Position numbers and translations under genes: made by a program. DNA of 64,000 bases, from assembly GCA_022818135.1 (NCBI GenBank), contig JAFMSR010000012.1, positions 24,801,064-24,865,063 of the forward strand, written 5' to 3'. Shown here piece after piece: positions 1 to 12,790 of this stretch. The number at the start of each line of letters is the position of its first letter. Within the stretch, counting starts at the first letter, position 1. This DNA is from Saxidomus purpurata. Lineage: Eukaryota; Mollusca; Bivalvia; Venerida; Veneridae. The notes under the pieces are model-generated. The model was not told where the DNA came from, made no database searches, and saw only the letters and a list, made by a program, of their open reading frames with translations.

Positions 1-572
1 TAATGACCAAAATATACATACAATAGAGAACAGTTACAATAACCCAACAGAGCAAAATGTGCCATAATATAATCTATTACTTACAGAACAAGGTCTTAGT
101 ATATCATTGTCTTATGACTTTGTTTTCAATTTGGAACAATGATGCATGAAATATATCTGCTACCATATGAATACATCTGCTGGGCTGGTTTGGAGGAAAA
201 CTGTCTAAATCTGTACACCTAAAACTGGACCATAACTATGTAGTTACTAAATTATCTCCCTTTCTAGAAAAAAGTCCAAGGTAGACAAAATGTGCAAGTA
301 TGGCCTAGGGTTGACACACTGCACAGGTGAGCTAAAAAAACTAAAATAAAATTCTAGGATAATGAAACAATGGTTAATGTTAAGACATTATAGCAACCAG
401 AGGGTAATAGCAGATTCTGCTGTTGCATATAAAATATAATAGCCTATAAAAGTGGCATCTAACCGCAACATAACAGTGTCTAGGCAAATCAAATGAATAT
501 AAATTCCTACACCATTCTGTAGAGCTGTCTTGTTTAGATCATTCAATGATGTTTTATTTTAATTAAACCAGC

Positions 573-722
573 TTACCCCACTGGCAGCATTTGACATGGC
601 AACAAGTGCAGATCATGATCAGACTGCATGGATCACTGAAACCCTCTTTAAACGATAAAAGTGCTGCCTTAACTGAGAGATGGTCAAATACATTTTAGAA
701 ATGTAGTGGTGTTAGGGTTAAT
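573..722. repeat. Palindromic GATCATGATC-type MITE copy
   Basis: Degenerate member of a family found about eleven times in this window. It carries the core GTGCAGATCATGATCAG and the edge words of the family (CCCTACTGGC-like on the left, TTTTAGAAAT...GGGTTAA on the right). See the copy at 49400-49650 for the most complete form. Confidence 0.7.
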
Positions 723-747
723 GCATTTTTTAACAGTGTAACTTTCA

Positions 748-815
748 GTTATGTACATGTGGACTGTTCAACTGACAGTTGGTTATGTACATGTGGACTG
801 TTCAACTGACAGTTG
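748..815. repeat. 34-bp tandem direct repeat, two copies
   Basis: The phrase GTTATGTACATGTGGACTG and the following bases through GACAGTT occur twice in direct succession with no mismatch over most of the unit. Confidence 0.9.
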
Positions 816-1892
816 TTTCTGGGATGGACCAATATTAAAGTGTGATCCTCTGTAAGAAACTGCAAAAGTTCTCATACAACACACAGCTCAGAAGCAGGGC
901 TAATCAGTAAGATGCTAAGTGATTACAAGCCTGGGATCATACCCGCCTCAAACATGGGGGTGGGAACAGTGTCAACCAGTGTGTAATACGTTCTTCACTT
1001 AGCCTAGCTGTCTCTGACATCACTTTTACGTAAATATTAATAAAACTGAATTGGGAAAGATAATTACTGAGCAAAGAATAAAATTAATACATAGCAAGAA
1101 TCAATGAAACTCTCGTAACAACCCAAGATTTCTTTCATGGTGCCATAAGTACAGGATAGTGAATAATTTATTTTGCACAATGCACACGTTTTCTCTTTAT
1201 TGTTGTGGTGCATCTCTACATAATAACACAAATTCAAGCTTGCATTAAAATGCTTTATTAGTATGCTCATGAATACTACGAAACTATTAGTTTTAATAGG
1301 GTACTACTTTTTCACAAAAAGTAGATCCAAACTAGCAGCATTTTTGCCACTTGTTTAAAATGAGAGATCCATTTATTCATGTGCAAAAAAACTGATTTTT
1401 TTTCCCAAAAACAACCAAATTTCATACCTACTAATATGAATATCTAAATCACATTGCAGTGGATAGTGACCTGAGACCCATCACTTAAAACAGAAGGATA
1501 AGGTTTAATTGTTCGATAGAAGTTACCCATTGCAAGTGATACGATTGGCCTTTTGAACATTTTTTGAACATCTTTTAAAAAAATAGTAAACTCCATTTAT
1601 AAAGACTTTGGATTTAACGTCATTTCGGATAAAAGGAACAAATTTTCTATACCTGACTGTCTTTTACTTTATTTAATATGAAAATTCTACATTGGTATAA
1701 CATACATTGTACTCCAGATATAAGGAACAAATTTAAATGGTCCAAATGTGTTTGTTATATACAAACTGAAAGTACAGAGTATTACTTTCCTTGTTGATTT
1801 TAAAGCAGACACAATAATCTTGAAAGAAAAAGACAGCTAAAAGTAATGAGCTTACTTTACTGACAAAGAAAATTTGCTTTTTTATATTTCAG

Positions 1893-2005
1893 GTCGCAGG
1901 AGCAAGAGAGCAGAAAAAACTTGAGAAATCACCGGATCAGCAATAATGTCATGAATGAATTCTGAATATTTTTAGACCAATAAAGCTATTACAGAAGAGA
2001 ACATC
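1893..2005 (+). other. 5' UTR part of the GPCR exon, preceded by a splice acceptor
   Basis: A T-rich tract (TTTTTATATTTCAG) ends at 1892 and looks like a genuine 3' splice site. The exon would then begin with GTCGCAGGAGC and run 113 bases to the ATG at 2006, with a stop in the reading frame between. The gene therefore probably has at least one upstream non-coding exon outside the recognisable part of the window. Confidence 0.6.
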
Positions 2006-3319
2006 ATGGATTTTAACACCCAGGGCTTGCTGGACAATATGTCAAACATTTACAACTACAGCTCTGATGCCTTTCCTAACGGCACCGACAGTTTCAACAT
2101 AAGTATAGAAAACTTAACCACGACTATTGCAGCGCCACCTGCCGACACAAGTCACCTAGTTGTGCGTGACCTGATCTACAACCATCTCGGACCTTTTGTT
2201 TGTATTTTTGGCATGCTAACGAATGTGATCAACTTGATTGTCCTTACACAAAATCAGCTGCCTGAATCACCGTACACGTCACTAACGGGTCTTGCATGTA
2301 CCGACTTCATTGCCCTCATGCTATCCTTCATTTACATGGAGTTCTCAAAAGATACATATACATACGAGTGGAAGATTTATGATGCATACATATTTTTAGG
2401 GCTGGTAAATATATGCACTACATCGAGTGTCTGGATAACAGTACAGTTAACAGTGGAAAGGTTCCTGTTTGTACGCCATCCTCTTTGGGCGAAAGATACG
2501 TGTGATCGTGCCAGTGCAAAAGTAAAGGTCCTGACAACAGTTGCAGCTGCAGCCGTGTTCAACATCCCAAGATTTCTTGTACTCAAGCCCAAAGAAAGAG
2601 ATGATGGATCATGGACTCTAGACTCCACTGAATTCAGACGAAGCACTGTGTTCTTTGTGTTCAACTGGGTATATAGTGTCAGTATACACTTCCTGCCACT
2701 GGGGGTCTTAAGTTGTGCAAATATCTACCTGGTATATGCTGTCCACCAAGCCGGAAAACAGCGTCAGAAGCTAAATATTAGGAACAACCGTGAAGCCGCA
2801 TGGCAACGTGAACAACGTAGACTCACAATTACTCTGATCAGTATCGTGTTTCTGTTCATCGTGTGCATAATTCCATCAGCATTTTCTGATTTCCCAATTG
2901 CCTTTGCACTGTTCGGTGGTGACAAAACAGAAGGACAGTTTAGAGCTTCATCATTCTACTTGAGCCTTCAGTATATCGCCAACTTCCTTGTTTGGGTGGA
3001 ACTCTCTTTGAACTTTGTGCTCTACTGTGCATTTAATGAAAAATTCAGACGTGTGATGAAATTCACTGCCACTCGCTGTATAAAAAAACTAAATGTTCCT
3101 TTTTGTCGTAAACAAGGAAACATTCTCCTGCAGGTAAACTTTAAATCGGGACAGAGTAGTACACGGAACAGCGTACTGCACACAAACAGTCTAACAATGA
3201 ACTCAAAGGGCTCTTTAGTCCATCACGAGGGGCAGCCTCTTCAGAAACATATGGAGACTGGTGAGAAAAAGGACACTTTAGCCAATGGGGACACTCCCCT
3301 TTTGAATCAGGCGGTTTAA
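2006..3319 (+). CDS. Orphan rhodopsin-class (peptide-type) G protein-coupled receptor
   Basis: A 437-residue seven-helix receptor in one exon, expected in the plasma membrane. The N-terminus has five N-glycosylation sequons (N11, N17, N25, N31, N36). Approximate helices: TM1 59-81, TM2 90-112 with the LACTD form of D2.50 (D100), TM3 127-150 ending in E151-R152-F153 in place of DRY, TM4 with a proline but no Trp 4.50, TM5 and TM6 joined by a basic loop, and TM7 ending LNFVLYC in place of NPxxY. A basic helix 8 (FNEKFRR) and a Cys-containing tail follow. The general shape, with ERF followed by VRHPL, recalls FMRFamide-receptor/Srw-like protostome receptors; this is inference from pattern only and no ligand can be named. 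Position 3.25 is alanine and extracellular loop 2 has no cysteine, so the usual disulfide is absent. The start is the first ATG after an in-frame stop. Confidence 0.93.
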   Translation: MDFNTQGLLDNMSNIYNYSSDAFPNGTDSFNISIENLTTTIAAPPADTSHLVVRDLIYNHLGPFVCIFGMLTNVINLIVLTQNQLPESPYTSLTGLACTDFIALMLSFIYMEFSKDTYTYEWKIYDAYIFLGLVNICTTSSVWITVQLTVERFLFVRHPLWAKDTCDRASAKVKVLTTVAAAAVFNIPRFLVLKPKERDDGSWTLDSTEFRRSTVFFVFNWVYSVSIHFLPLGVLSCANIYLVYAVHQAGKQRQKLNIRNNREAAWQREQRRLTITLISIVFLFIVCIIPSAFSDFPIAFALFGGDKTEGQFRASSFYLSLQYIANFLVWVELSLNFVLYCAFNEKFRRVMKFTATRCIKKLNVPFCRKQGNILLQVNFKSGQSSTRNSVLHTNSLTMNSKGSLVHHEGQPLQKHMETGEKKDTLANGDTPLLNQAV

Positions 3320-3780
3320 AATGTCAGGCACACAAGACCAAGATGATAATATGTTGAAATGAATTGTGCTACAATAACTTGTTATTGATAGTTCAAGTAC
3401 CAAAGTGCTATAGTATGGGCCAAATTCAATGAACAATTAGAGCATTAAAAATGAATTGCTATAATGATCAGTGACTTTAAAACAAAACAAACTATTCTCA
3501 AAATGTACCTGCTGGTAAAATGTTGTGTTGCAGTACTAAAGATTCAAAGTATGTCTGTGGCAAAGAGAACATAGTTTCTCATGCATAGGTCTAAAACTTT
3601 TATGTTTCAGTGCACACTAAAAAATTGTAACAACATAGATGGTGAAACCAAAATTTAGACTGCGTTAAATGAGCCTTGGTGGATGTAGCCAACATGTACA
3701 AATTCTTATCACAACATTCAGCTTGGAAGACCTGTGTAACTCAGCAATGTGGTTTCATATCTTACCAAGTGTGTGTATAA

Positions 3781-3848
3781 GTTGACAGAGACTTATGGGT
3801 GAAAAGGTATCAAAGGTTGACAGAGACTTATGGGTGAAAAAGTATCAG
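3781..3848. repeat. 35-bp tandem duplication
   Basis: The phrase GTTGACAGAGACTTATGGGT followed by GAAAA and GTATC occurs twice in a row, with one A/G difference. Confidence 0.9.
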
Positions 3849-3882
3849 GACATCAAGCAGCTTAGGAGAAATTAACAGTCTT

Positions 3883-4076
3883 AACCCATTCATACCTAAA
3901 GTTTTACAATGGGATCTTCTGACTTACAATTTGGACATGTCTATTTCTTTAAATAGGGGGGGGGGTTGCAGAACTCAATCAAAAAGACTAAACTTCTAAA
4001 TCTGGATTGTCTGATTGGAGCATAGCTACTTGAAAAGGTACAATTTTAGTAGACACTAGGCACAAATGGATTAAGG
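3883..4076. mobile_element. MITE-like element, TIR around TTAACCCATTCATACC
   Basis: The left end reads TTAACCCATTCATACCTA and the right end TAGGCACAAATGGATTAA, an imperfect inverted pair. The interior phrase near TTTACAATGGGATCTTCTGA reappears in inverted orientation at 36290-36380, so this is a dispersed family. Confidence 0.6.
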
Positions 4077-7000
4077 ACTATTAGGACTCATAATTATGAG
4101 AATATTTCAAAAGCTGAAGAAATTATCATTATGTATGTAATTGTTATTGTAACTATGGGCTATTGCAAATATCATTTAATTGTGAAGTATGCATGATCCC
4201 TTTCAAACTCAAGGTAAGGCACATTTAAGAGACCTGCTTGGTCCATTATACAGCAAAGACCTATTAAATTTCAAAACTTACAGATTCATAAACAAAGCAA
4301 GTGCACTGCCTAAAATTTGTAAGAATTCCCACAACTTTCTTTGAATAATTCTCTTAGAATTACTCAACCAATTGCCACCTAACAGGTTAATTTTCGAAAA
4401 TCCTTTGTAGATCCAGACAAAACGAAAAAGATTTTAAATAATTTAAAAGTTTTCTCAGGGATAAGAAGAAGTACATCAAATTATTCTGCTTGATTGAAGA
4501 GAAGTGAACAGTACATGTTCCGAAATTTACACCACTTTGATTAAATTTATGGACTACCAAATACAGATCTCACATAAAGCAATTTTACATCTGGAGAGGT
4601 GAATTCAGAAATATTCTAAGAATATATAGAAATACAAACAGGTACGTTAGTTTTGCTTCAAGCGCAGAAAAACAACTGCTAGAAATTTCCTCCTTTGGTT
4701 AATAATGTCTGCTGAAGACATGTTCAAAATATTTCGCCTTTTGTTTGATTCTATAGCAGACAATATTATTGTTATAACAATATATTTAGAAATTATGTCA
4801 CCACTAAAAATTGTCACAAGTGATTAAGAAAAAGCACTGTGGAAGTTTTGAAATCATAAACGGGTAAAATGTACCATATGCCAAGCATTTTTCACAGTAT
4901 GAGGAATGAACAAAGACCTTACAAAACTGATTGATAATTATTTTTTGACTCGGACAGTCAAAAACATTAGGAATGAAATGGTTTAAGTGTTTTCTCAATT
5001 TGACCATGTAATTGATTTGTTTGAAACTTTAACATCAGAGTACACTCATTTTCACTTAGCACTTAAGGTATGTAAGATTTTCACGAGGTATTGCGGGCAA
5101 CCAGGTGATTTATCATAAGTAACAATGATTCTATATTTGTAAACTCTGCTTATATTAATATGACGTTATTCATTTAAATTCAAGTTTGAAAAGATATGTT
5201 CCTCATATCCATATTGCATTTTCAAGTAGATTAAATAAATCAATTCAGAAGGTACACATAAGTTTAAAACTTGATCGGGCAGAACAAGATATTTGTATAT
5301 CTTCCAATATCAACTGTAAAAGTAGAAATTATGTTATAAAAAAGAAATCTGATGTCATTATATTAAAGGGAGTAATTACTAATATTATAATTAAATGTAA
5401 ATTCTAAGGTAACCTTCTAATGGGGCTTTTTGTACATTTAATCAATCTCTGATGAAAATTTCCAAAAAGTTGCATGTAATGGGTTTTCTCAAACTTGTTT
5501 TGTACATCAGAGTATTCTTTCACTTTAAGGCATGTCAGACTGTACAAATGTTTTATAGTAAACTCTGTATATAAGAGACCATTTAGATATGTTCCTCATA
5601 TAAAGAGTTTTCATATTCAATAAAAGGAATAAAAATTTGCCTAATATCATCTGTTATCTATTTCTGATGAATATACAGAGTTTACTGTATTATATTTCAC
5701 CTAACCACCATTATCTGTTTTTTCAAAAAGAAGGAATGGGGAATTTTTAAATATTTTTAGCATGGAAATGTTTACTGCCAAGTCATTTAAGCTATTCATA
5801 AAAGGGGGGGGGGGGGTGGGGGTTTGAGGCCTTACATTTTGAAACACATATATCACCACCATTATCTGTAACTGTCAAATGTTAATAATTTTAATTTTAA
5901 ATTGATTTTTGTTACTATTAAATTCATTTATGTAAACATTTAATCGCATTCATAGATGACTAATAAGGCAGACATACTTTATATCCAAAATGTTTTTTTT
6001 ATCCCCAAGGTTAACAGCATAATTTTTGTGAATAGTCTATGTTACTATGTAAATACAATGAACACTTTTTTTTGTTCAAATAGATATTTTATTCTAACAT
6101 CTTAAATTAAGTAATAAACAACGTTTTGATGACCATTATGACGTCAAAAATGATGTCCCCCCTACAGAATGTTTCATTGCATTAAATTCATTCACCACTT
6201 TATCATATTTGGTCATGTTAGAACTGTAATATTATCCTTTTAAGTATTGTTTATCAACTTATAAACTACTTTTTATTGTCCTGATGCTCAGTTATAAATT
6301 GGTCAGGCCATAAATTACTGTGCATTCAGAACTCCAAAGCATTGTTTATAAGATTAACAAATACTATTCTTAAATATCGTTTACCGGTGCACCTATGTGA
6401 TCAAAAGTATGGTCAAGAAAATATTCATATATACCTCAATGTTATAAGTTAACAAAATTGTATATACTTCTAACTTATATTCTATCTTTTACATTTATCT
6501 ATCATTATTTTTATATATATGTACTGTTTACTAGGACTTAAATTATGTAAATATTTATAAAACTGACACCAGAAGCTATAAATTTTCTGGAGCCAAGAGG
6601 CAAATTTCAAAGATTTTGTATTCCAACTGAATATGTTAAATACATTAAATGTCACATACATTTAAAGCTAGTCCTTTCACTCATAACATTTTCCTCAGCC
6701 ATGAGATAAAACAATAGGAAACCTTATAAATATAGATCAGAAACATTAAATTATTTCAGGATGTATTTCATTTTGTTTTAAAGACATCTAAATAAAGCAT
6801 GCAGAGATTCACAACAGATGAACTTTTTAAAATCATATGCTAGAATAGAAATCTGTCAACAACAAAATGTTGTGAAGGTATAGTTTTCCTTTACAAATTC
6901 CCAATTCTTTTCACCATGAGGTTGCAATGGAGAGCTATTTTAAAGAGTAAACAGCCAGCTTTAAAGGTATGACATTTTTTCATACATGCTTTTTGTTATG

Positions 7001-7279
7001 TCAGATAATGTTTGCTGGAAAGATGTTGTAAAAAGTTCTTAAGAAGATATATCTTAAGTGTGACTTGAAATTATTTGTTGTTACAGTTTACCCTTTTTTT
7101 TAAATGCATTTCCATTTTAAAATTTCATCTATGTACATTGTAAACCAAGAATCTGTGACATGCAAAAAGAGAGTGTGTCACCTGTTGAGTCATTGTGGAT
7201 GTCACAATAACAATGTGCCAACATCTGAAATATTTGTGACACGGATCACCAAGGGTGACACTGCTTCAGATAGTTCAAG

Positions 7280-7557
7280 TACCGTATACCCCCATATAAA
7301 TATACCTCCCGCCTCTCCCTTTTTTTAATAAGAAAAAAATCACTTGCCAGGTCCTGAGACAAGCATATGAACACCCATATCAATATTGATTAATCCAGTG
7401 AATAATAGAAGACACAACACTATCTTTCATTGAACAGCTCTAAGTTTGCATTTTGGGTCAAAAGTTTTAAGAAAAAAAATTCATTTCATACCCCCCCCCC
7501 CCCTCCCCCCCGGTCACAAAAGCAACGCCCCCAGGTTTGTTTAAACGGGGGTATAAA
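7280..7557. mobile_element. Probable short TIR element with C-rich ends
   Basis: The left end has CGTATACCCCCATATAAA. The right end, read on the other strand, has CTTTATACCCCCGTTTAAA. The interior includes a run of about 13 C plus CCCTCCCCCCC. The ends form an imperfect inverted repeat; no transposase and no clear target duplication are visible. Confidence 0.45.
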
Positions 7558-8199
7558 GTATTCAGATTTGTGACAAAAATTATGAAAAATTACTATGTGT
7601 TCTAAGGCAATTGTGCAAGAAATAATTATGTTGTTTTCATAGGATGACAAAAAAAAGCTGCCCATCAAAACCTAGAACTTCTGACATAATTAACATAAAA
7701 ATAATCACCTACTGCAGTAAAATTAGCCGATTCCACTTCATATAGAACGTAGTACAGTCAAAACTGTGTTAAGGACCACCTCTGAATAAAGACCACCTTT
7801 CAAATGAAGATAATAATTTTTGTGAATTCCTCTTTTCTTGAAAAAAAAAAAAAAAAATTGTGATTCAGTTAACATAAATTATTTATAATATGAAAATTCT
7901 CCTTTTACAAATTTTAAAATAGGCAATTTGTTTGTCAAAGTGTGAAATGTTCATCATGCGAAAAGGATCTACTTTACACTATCTGGAGCAAGTGCCAACA
8001 TTTTACTTGTGCCATATTCATATCATCACCTAACATTGTAAGTTGTTGTACTTTTTAAACACAAATCATATTATGATGTGAATCATTATAATGTTGTTCC
8101 AAACTTCTTCAGGTTACATGCATAAAAATCGTAAATTTTTATTAACGTTTTAATGAAATCATCCCGTTAATAAAATAGGATTGACAATCGGTCAACACT

Positions 8200-8400
8200 G
8201 GATAAAACTATGGTTCAAACTTTACTGACACCAGCAACCTTTACCGCACCGGCGGCAAATAATTCTGCCTTTGTCACCAGTGCAGATCATGATCAGCTTG
8301 TACATCCGTGCAGTCTGATCATGATCTACATGGTTGGCTATTCAGTCAGTAACCTTTCACAGACACCTTTCAAGACTGACAGTTCCATTGAAAAAATTTA
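8200..8400. mobile_element. Palindromic GATCATGATC-type MITE copy
   Basis: Contains GCGGCAAATAATTCTGCCTT, then GTGCAGATCATGATCAG and its inverted partner CTGATCATGATCTAC about 20 bases later, then the family phrase GCTATTCAGTCAGTAA. It matches the copies near 12590, 36964 and 49400. Confidence 0.85.
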
Positions 8401-10016
8401 GCATCGCATGTGTTGATATTATAGCAGTATGTCAAAGAGTTGATATTGTATTAAGAATTCTATGATGAACACTGGTCCAGTTTTACTTCTGTTTTTTCTC
8501 CAACTAAATTTTAACATTTTCTATACCTTAGACTGTTGAAAAAAAATCAATAATCAAAAATACTATCACAGCATCATAGTTTTTTTTTACATATTGGACC
8601 TGTGCCTGTGGTGTTTTTTTTTTGATAATGATCTCTAATATCATCAAGACTTGTCTTTACTTCCACTGTTGGCGATCTCAACATCCCCTGTGTGCTTATT
8701 TTTCCAATATTTTAAGCTTATCACAGAGTCGAACAAGTTTCTGGCTTTTTTTTAAATGACTTTTACATGCCATAAAAGATCGGCACACAAAACTCTGTTT
8801 CCAATCAACATGGACACCTATGGAGTAGATGAACTAATTACCATTAATACAAGATTACCTTACAGAACTGAGAGAATATGAATGGAAGTATTCAATCATT
8901 CAATACATGTAATCAATCACTCTTCATCATTGGATACCAAACATGCTCTTAATTACTGCCACAGTCTGCTCCCTGCTTCCATAACCAGTGTTTCTTTGAT
9001 GTAATATTACAAAATGAATATTGATCATCTCAACGTGGCGCGAGGGGGCTGTGAGGGGACAGAGACAGGAGACTGAACATTCATTAAGCGACCTCTTAAT
9101 TTTTTTTCTTCATTTACTCTCATAATAGTAAAATTACTTAAGTAAATTGTGACTCTGATTAACCATGGTCAAATCTGATTGAAGCACTTTTATTTTGCCC
9201 TTCCCTTCACTATGCTGAAGTTTTACAATTGGCAGAATCAGCTACAATTTCAGACAGAACCACTTATCATTCAAAGGGGTGCTAAATGAAAACTTACTAC
9301 CTTGTTCTGATGTGAAAGCTAATGATGGTCTACACTGATAGCAAAATGGACTGTTCTGCAATAAGTACAATTATACAGGATTTATGCAAAAACAAAAGAG
9401 TATGGCACAGACAATGTTTCTTAAATTTTTCACTTGCATGACTGAAACGTAAAACGAATCATAGTCTAAATTTCTACTTATGTTTCAAAATAAAAACTGT
9501 TTTTCTATTTTGAGACAATTAAAAAAAGGTGTTGGCGCATATTAAGCAGAAATGCCTCATTATATTTCAAGTGCAGCCCTAGTTCAGTATCATATTTTAC
9601 CTTCTTTTCACCCTTTGTAACCATATATTGGCATAAACTAACTAATTTGCGCAAACATTTTTCCTCCCAACTATATCGGCAGACTTTTTTCCTCACTGTA
9701 TGTCCAGAAACCAGATTTATGTAAATTTGTGTCAGGAATACAAGTTTCCTGCCTTTTTAAATACAAACTAAAACTTTTAAATTCAGTTTCATGTTGAGAA
9801 TTTCTTGGAATCAGTAGGACATGTACACAATGTAAATATTAATTACCACGAAAATTAACTGATTTACGGCAGTTTATCTGCAACCTTGCATTTTTCCCCC
9901 TGTACATTGTATATATTTCATTATTTAAGGACAAAACTTGTTATGTGATCTTGTTATATGATCTTGTTATGTGCACTATTTTTGTGACTGAGGCTTTAAC
10001 TGTGCTCTGTTGTACA

Positions 10017-10022
10017 AATAAA
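10017..10022 (+). terminator. Candidate polyadenylation signal AATAAA
   Basis: AATAAA sits in TGTACAAATAAAATATTG, followed by T/GT-rich sequence, the look of a vertebrate/mollusc mRNA 3' end. It is the most convincing site downstream of the GPCR. A 6.7-kb 3' UTR would be needed, so the link to that gene is weak. Confidence 0.3.
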
Positions 10023-10169
10023 ATATTGTTTCAAAACTTGCTTGTATTATTGTATTCCACCACATCACCTGCACCCACCTTTATCTTCTTTCTCAACCTC
10101 TAAAAAAAGTATCAATTTCAATCAGGGCATGTTGTCAAAGTGAAGAACTAGATCTCATACCAATGACTC

Positions 10170-10990
10170 ATGTGCAGTTTGGATGAGCATAGGAAAAATA
10201 GTGCAGACATCATAAAATTTGACAAATTAAGGGCAATAACTCTGCTTAAAGTCATTGAACTGCAAGATGCTGATTATTAGCAAATGTAAAAATTGTACTG
10301 ACTACTCATAAGTAATTTGATTAAAATGCACGCAGTCGAGAGATATAGCCTACACCATAAAATTTGACAAATCAAGGACAACAAATACCATATTAGACAT
10401 GGCCATCCCCCACCGCCAAGTGATCTTTCTATGACCAAGAAATTTGAGGTGAGAGGAATGGTTTAGGTCCTAATTTAATAAAATATTAGCAATTATAACG
10501 TCTTGAGGGTTATTCATCTGCAGTTTCTGTGTTAATGTCACACTTCAACTCTAAAAATCCGAATTTATATGATTTGCACAAACGTTTTATGCGAAAAATC
10601 AATAAAGGGAGATAACTTAAAACCAGGGTAAGTTGGAGTTATGGTTCTTGGACACTGCACTGCATCTAAATGTTCTCTATGACAGTATAAAATTTTAATC
10701 AATTTGTTCAAAACTTAAGGAGTTATGGCCCTGTAAAGAAAATTAAATAAAGGGAGATAATTCAAAGAGGACAATTGGATTTAAGGTCCTTGTACACTGC
10801 ACTTCCTTTTAATGTCCTCTTTCTGTGTATAAAGTTTAAACAAATTCCCTTGAATACTTCTGGAGATAAAGGGAGATAACTCAAAAATAGAAAAGGTACA
10901 GTTATGGGTCTTGAACACTGTACTGCATATTAATGTCCTCTGTAAATGTATGCAATCTGAATCAATTCAGTTCAGTACTTGCAGAGTAAT
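10170..10990. repeat. Degenerate tandem repeat with AAAGGGAGATAA units
   Basis: The phrase ATAAAGGGAGATAA recurs near 10604, 10746 and 10868, each followed by similar GTTCTTGGACACTGCACTGC-like text and TTAATGTCCTCT. Unit length drifts between about 120 and 145 bases. It abuts the array that begins at 10995, suggesting one composite element. Confidence 0.7.
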
Positions 10991-10994
10991 GGCC

Positions 10995-11760
10995 CAAACA
11001 AGACAGGGCTGTCCCTCGTAAGAGACGGTGCCCCCAAAAGAGGTGTCTCACAGTCTGTGACCTCTCCATGTGCTCAACAATCGTGCCATGTAATTCTAAA
11101 ATCCTTCCATGCATGACAGAGTTAACATGCAAACAGTATTCCACCATTACCTTTAAACTCTAAGTGTGACCTTAACCTTTGAGGTAAGGACGTGGGTCTT
11201 GTACGCGACACATCATCTTGATGTGCTGAACATTTGTGCCAAGTTAATTTAAAATCCTTCCATGCAAGACAAAGTTACCGTATGGACATGAATGTTTATA
11301 ATATACAGGATTCTATTACCTATAAACGCCAAGTGTGACCTTGACCTTTGAGCTAGGGACATGGGTTTTGCACATGACACATCGTCTAGATGTGCTGAAC
11401 ATTTGTCAAAGTTATTTTAAAATCCTTTGATGCATGACAAAGTAACAGTCCAGGCACAAATGAGTGCATATTTACAGGATTCTATTGCATTGTTTTGTAC
11501 TTTCAAACTCTTACTGTGACCTTGACCTTTGAGGTATGGATGTGGGTCTTGCAGGTGACACATCTTCTTGATGTGCTGAACATTTGTGCCATGTAATTTT
11601 AAAATCCTTCAATGCATAACAAAGTTACAGCCCGGACACGAATGTGTGCATATATACAGGATTCTATTACTTTCAAACTCTAAGTGTGACCTTGACCTTT
11701 AACGTATGGATATGGGTCTTGCACACGACACATTGGCTTGATGTGCTGAACATCCTTAAG
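10995..11760. repeat. ~178-bp tandem array with TGACCTTGACCTTT in each unit (copy 1)
   Basis: Begins with ACAAGACAGGGCTGTCCCTC and a GCCCCCAAAAGAGGTGTCTC header, then four units of about 175 bases. Each unit has TGACCTTGACCTTT or a one-base variant (about 11166, 11336, 11515, 11688), a GACACATC...TTGATGTGCTGAACATTTGT block and AAAATCCTTCAATGCATGAC. The same repeat occurs at 18986-20035 and 40461-43020. Confidence 0.92.
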
Positions 11761-12574
11761 TGCCCAGGGTGATTTGGCTGGTTATTTAACTTGGCCCAGA
11801 CATTATGCCCACAAAGGTGGTGACTTAAAAGAGCTAAAAACGTGAGGATGCAGCCCTCCCACTGCAGGTGTTCCCATAATATGTCCCTATGGGTGTACTT
11901 TCAAGGAAGGGAAATCAGTTTGTAGTTCATACTAATTTGCTAAAATGTTACAGCTAGGGATTTTTTCCATAAACTTACACAAATTATTCTAAAGGTGATA
12001 CTTTTAACCTGGTAAACTGAGTAGGTTAAAAAGGTTCACAGACATACTTATGAGCTAATTTGACATAAATAAACACTACAGACAAGACATAAGTGACAAT
12101 TCCCTAATGGAAGAAAGATTTATGGTAAATTACTTTTAAAACCAGTGTCCAGCTGCTTTTTCTTCAATAAACAAAGTAATTACACTGTGGACACATCTTG
12201 TAGAAGAATTTTGTGCCACTTCAGGTCATTTTATATCACACTTTTTGATGTAATGCCTGCACTGTAGTTATATTAATGTCCTGGTGAGACCTAAACCCTT
12301 TGCAACAAGATATAGTGCTTACTGTCTCTTTCAATCAATTTAGATTCTATATTTCTTTAATACAAAATCAGATAACTGTGCCTTTTTAAGGAAAATATTT
12401 CTTTAATTACAAACTAGATTGTGCTGTGAGGCACTTTCATTGAATATGATGTATGACCCCAATAGGGGCTTTGACACCAAAGTTAGGTGGGAGGGGGCGA
12501 TTTCACTGAAAGTGAATAATGACTGCAGGTGGCGCTTGGACACGATGACCATAGTTTGAGTATCAAGGTGTTAT

Positions 12575-12790
12575 ACATTTCTATGAGTTTTGTCAACCTT
12601 TACCCTACTAGCTGCAAATAACTGCTTTGTGACAAGTGCAGATCATGATCAGTCAGCACATACATGCAGTTTGATCATGATCTGCACTATTCATTATAAA
12701 GGAACATTGAAAGTATCACTGTTACTGAGTGTTGTTTTCTCTCAGAGGTGTGGATTTCTAAAAGGCAGACAAAGTTACTGATCTGTTCAA
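12575..12790. mobile_element. Palindromic GATCATGATC-type MITE copy
   Basis: Left edge CCTTTACCCTACTAGCTGC, core GTGCAGATCATGATCAG with inverted partner TGATCATGATCTGCAC. Its right part runs into the 44-bp direct repeat that starts at 12764. Confidence 0.85.

Larger units (their letters stand above)
1..1892. other. Upstream non-coding sequence of the GPCR gene
   Basis: No coding exon is recognisable. It holds a MITE copy (573-722), a 34-bp direct repeat (748-815) and a degenerate SINE-like stretch (about 840-1000). The end of this stretch is a pyrimidine-rich tract ending in an AG splice acceptor at 1891-1892, so at least its right end is probably intron. Upstream GPCR exons or a promoter were not identified. 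Confidence 0.5.
3320..10060 (+). other. Possible long GPCR 3' UTR / intergenic region with repeats
   Basis: No coding exon recognised. The stretch is AT-rich with G or C homopolymer runs (about 3956-3965, 5804-5816, 7491-7503), a 35-bp tandem duplication at 3781-3848, MITE-like elements at 3883-4076, 7280-7557 and 8200-8400, and dispersed copies of a motif around GTAAACTCTGTATATAAGAG (5100-5200, 5540-5690). Whether it is transcribed with the GPCR cannot be told. Confidence 0.4.

Noticed and set aside
6139..6146. CRE site TGACGTCA
   Set aside because: A perfect 8-mer, but far from any promoter and expected by chance in 64 kb.
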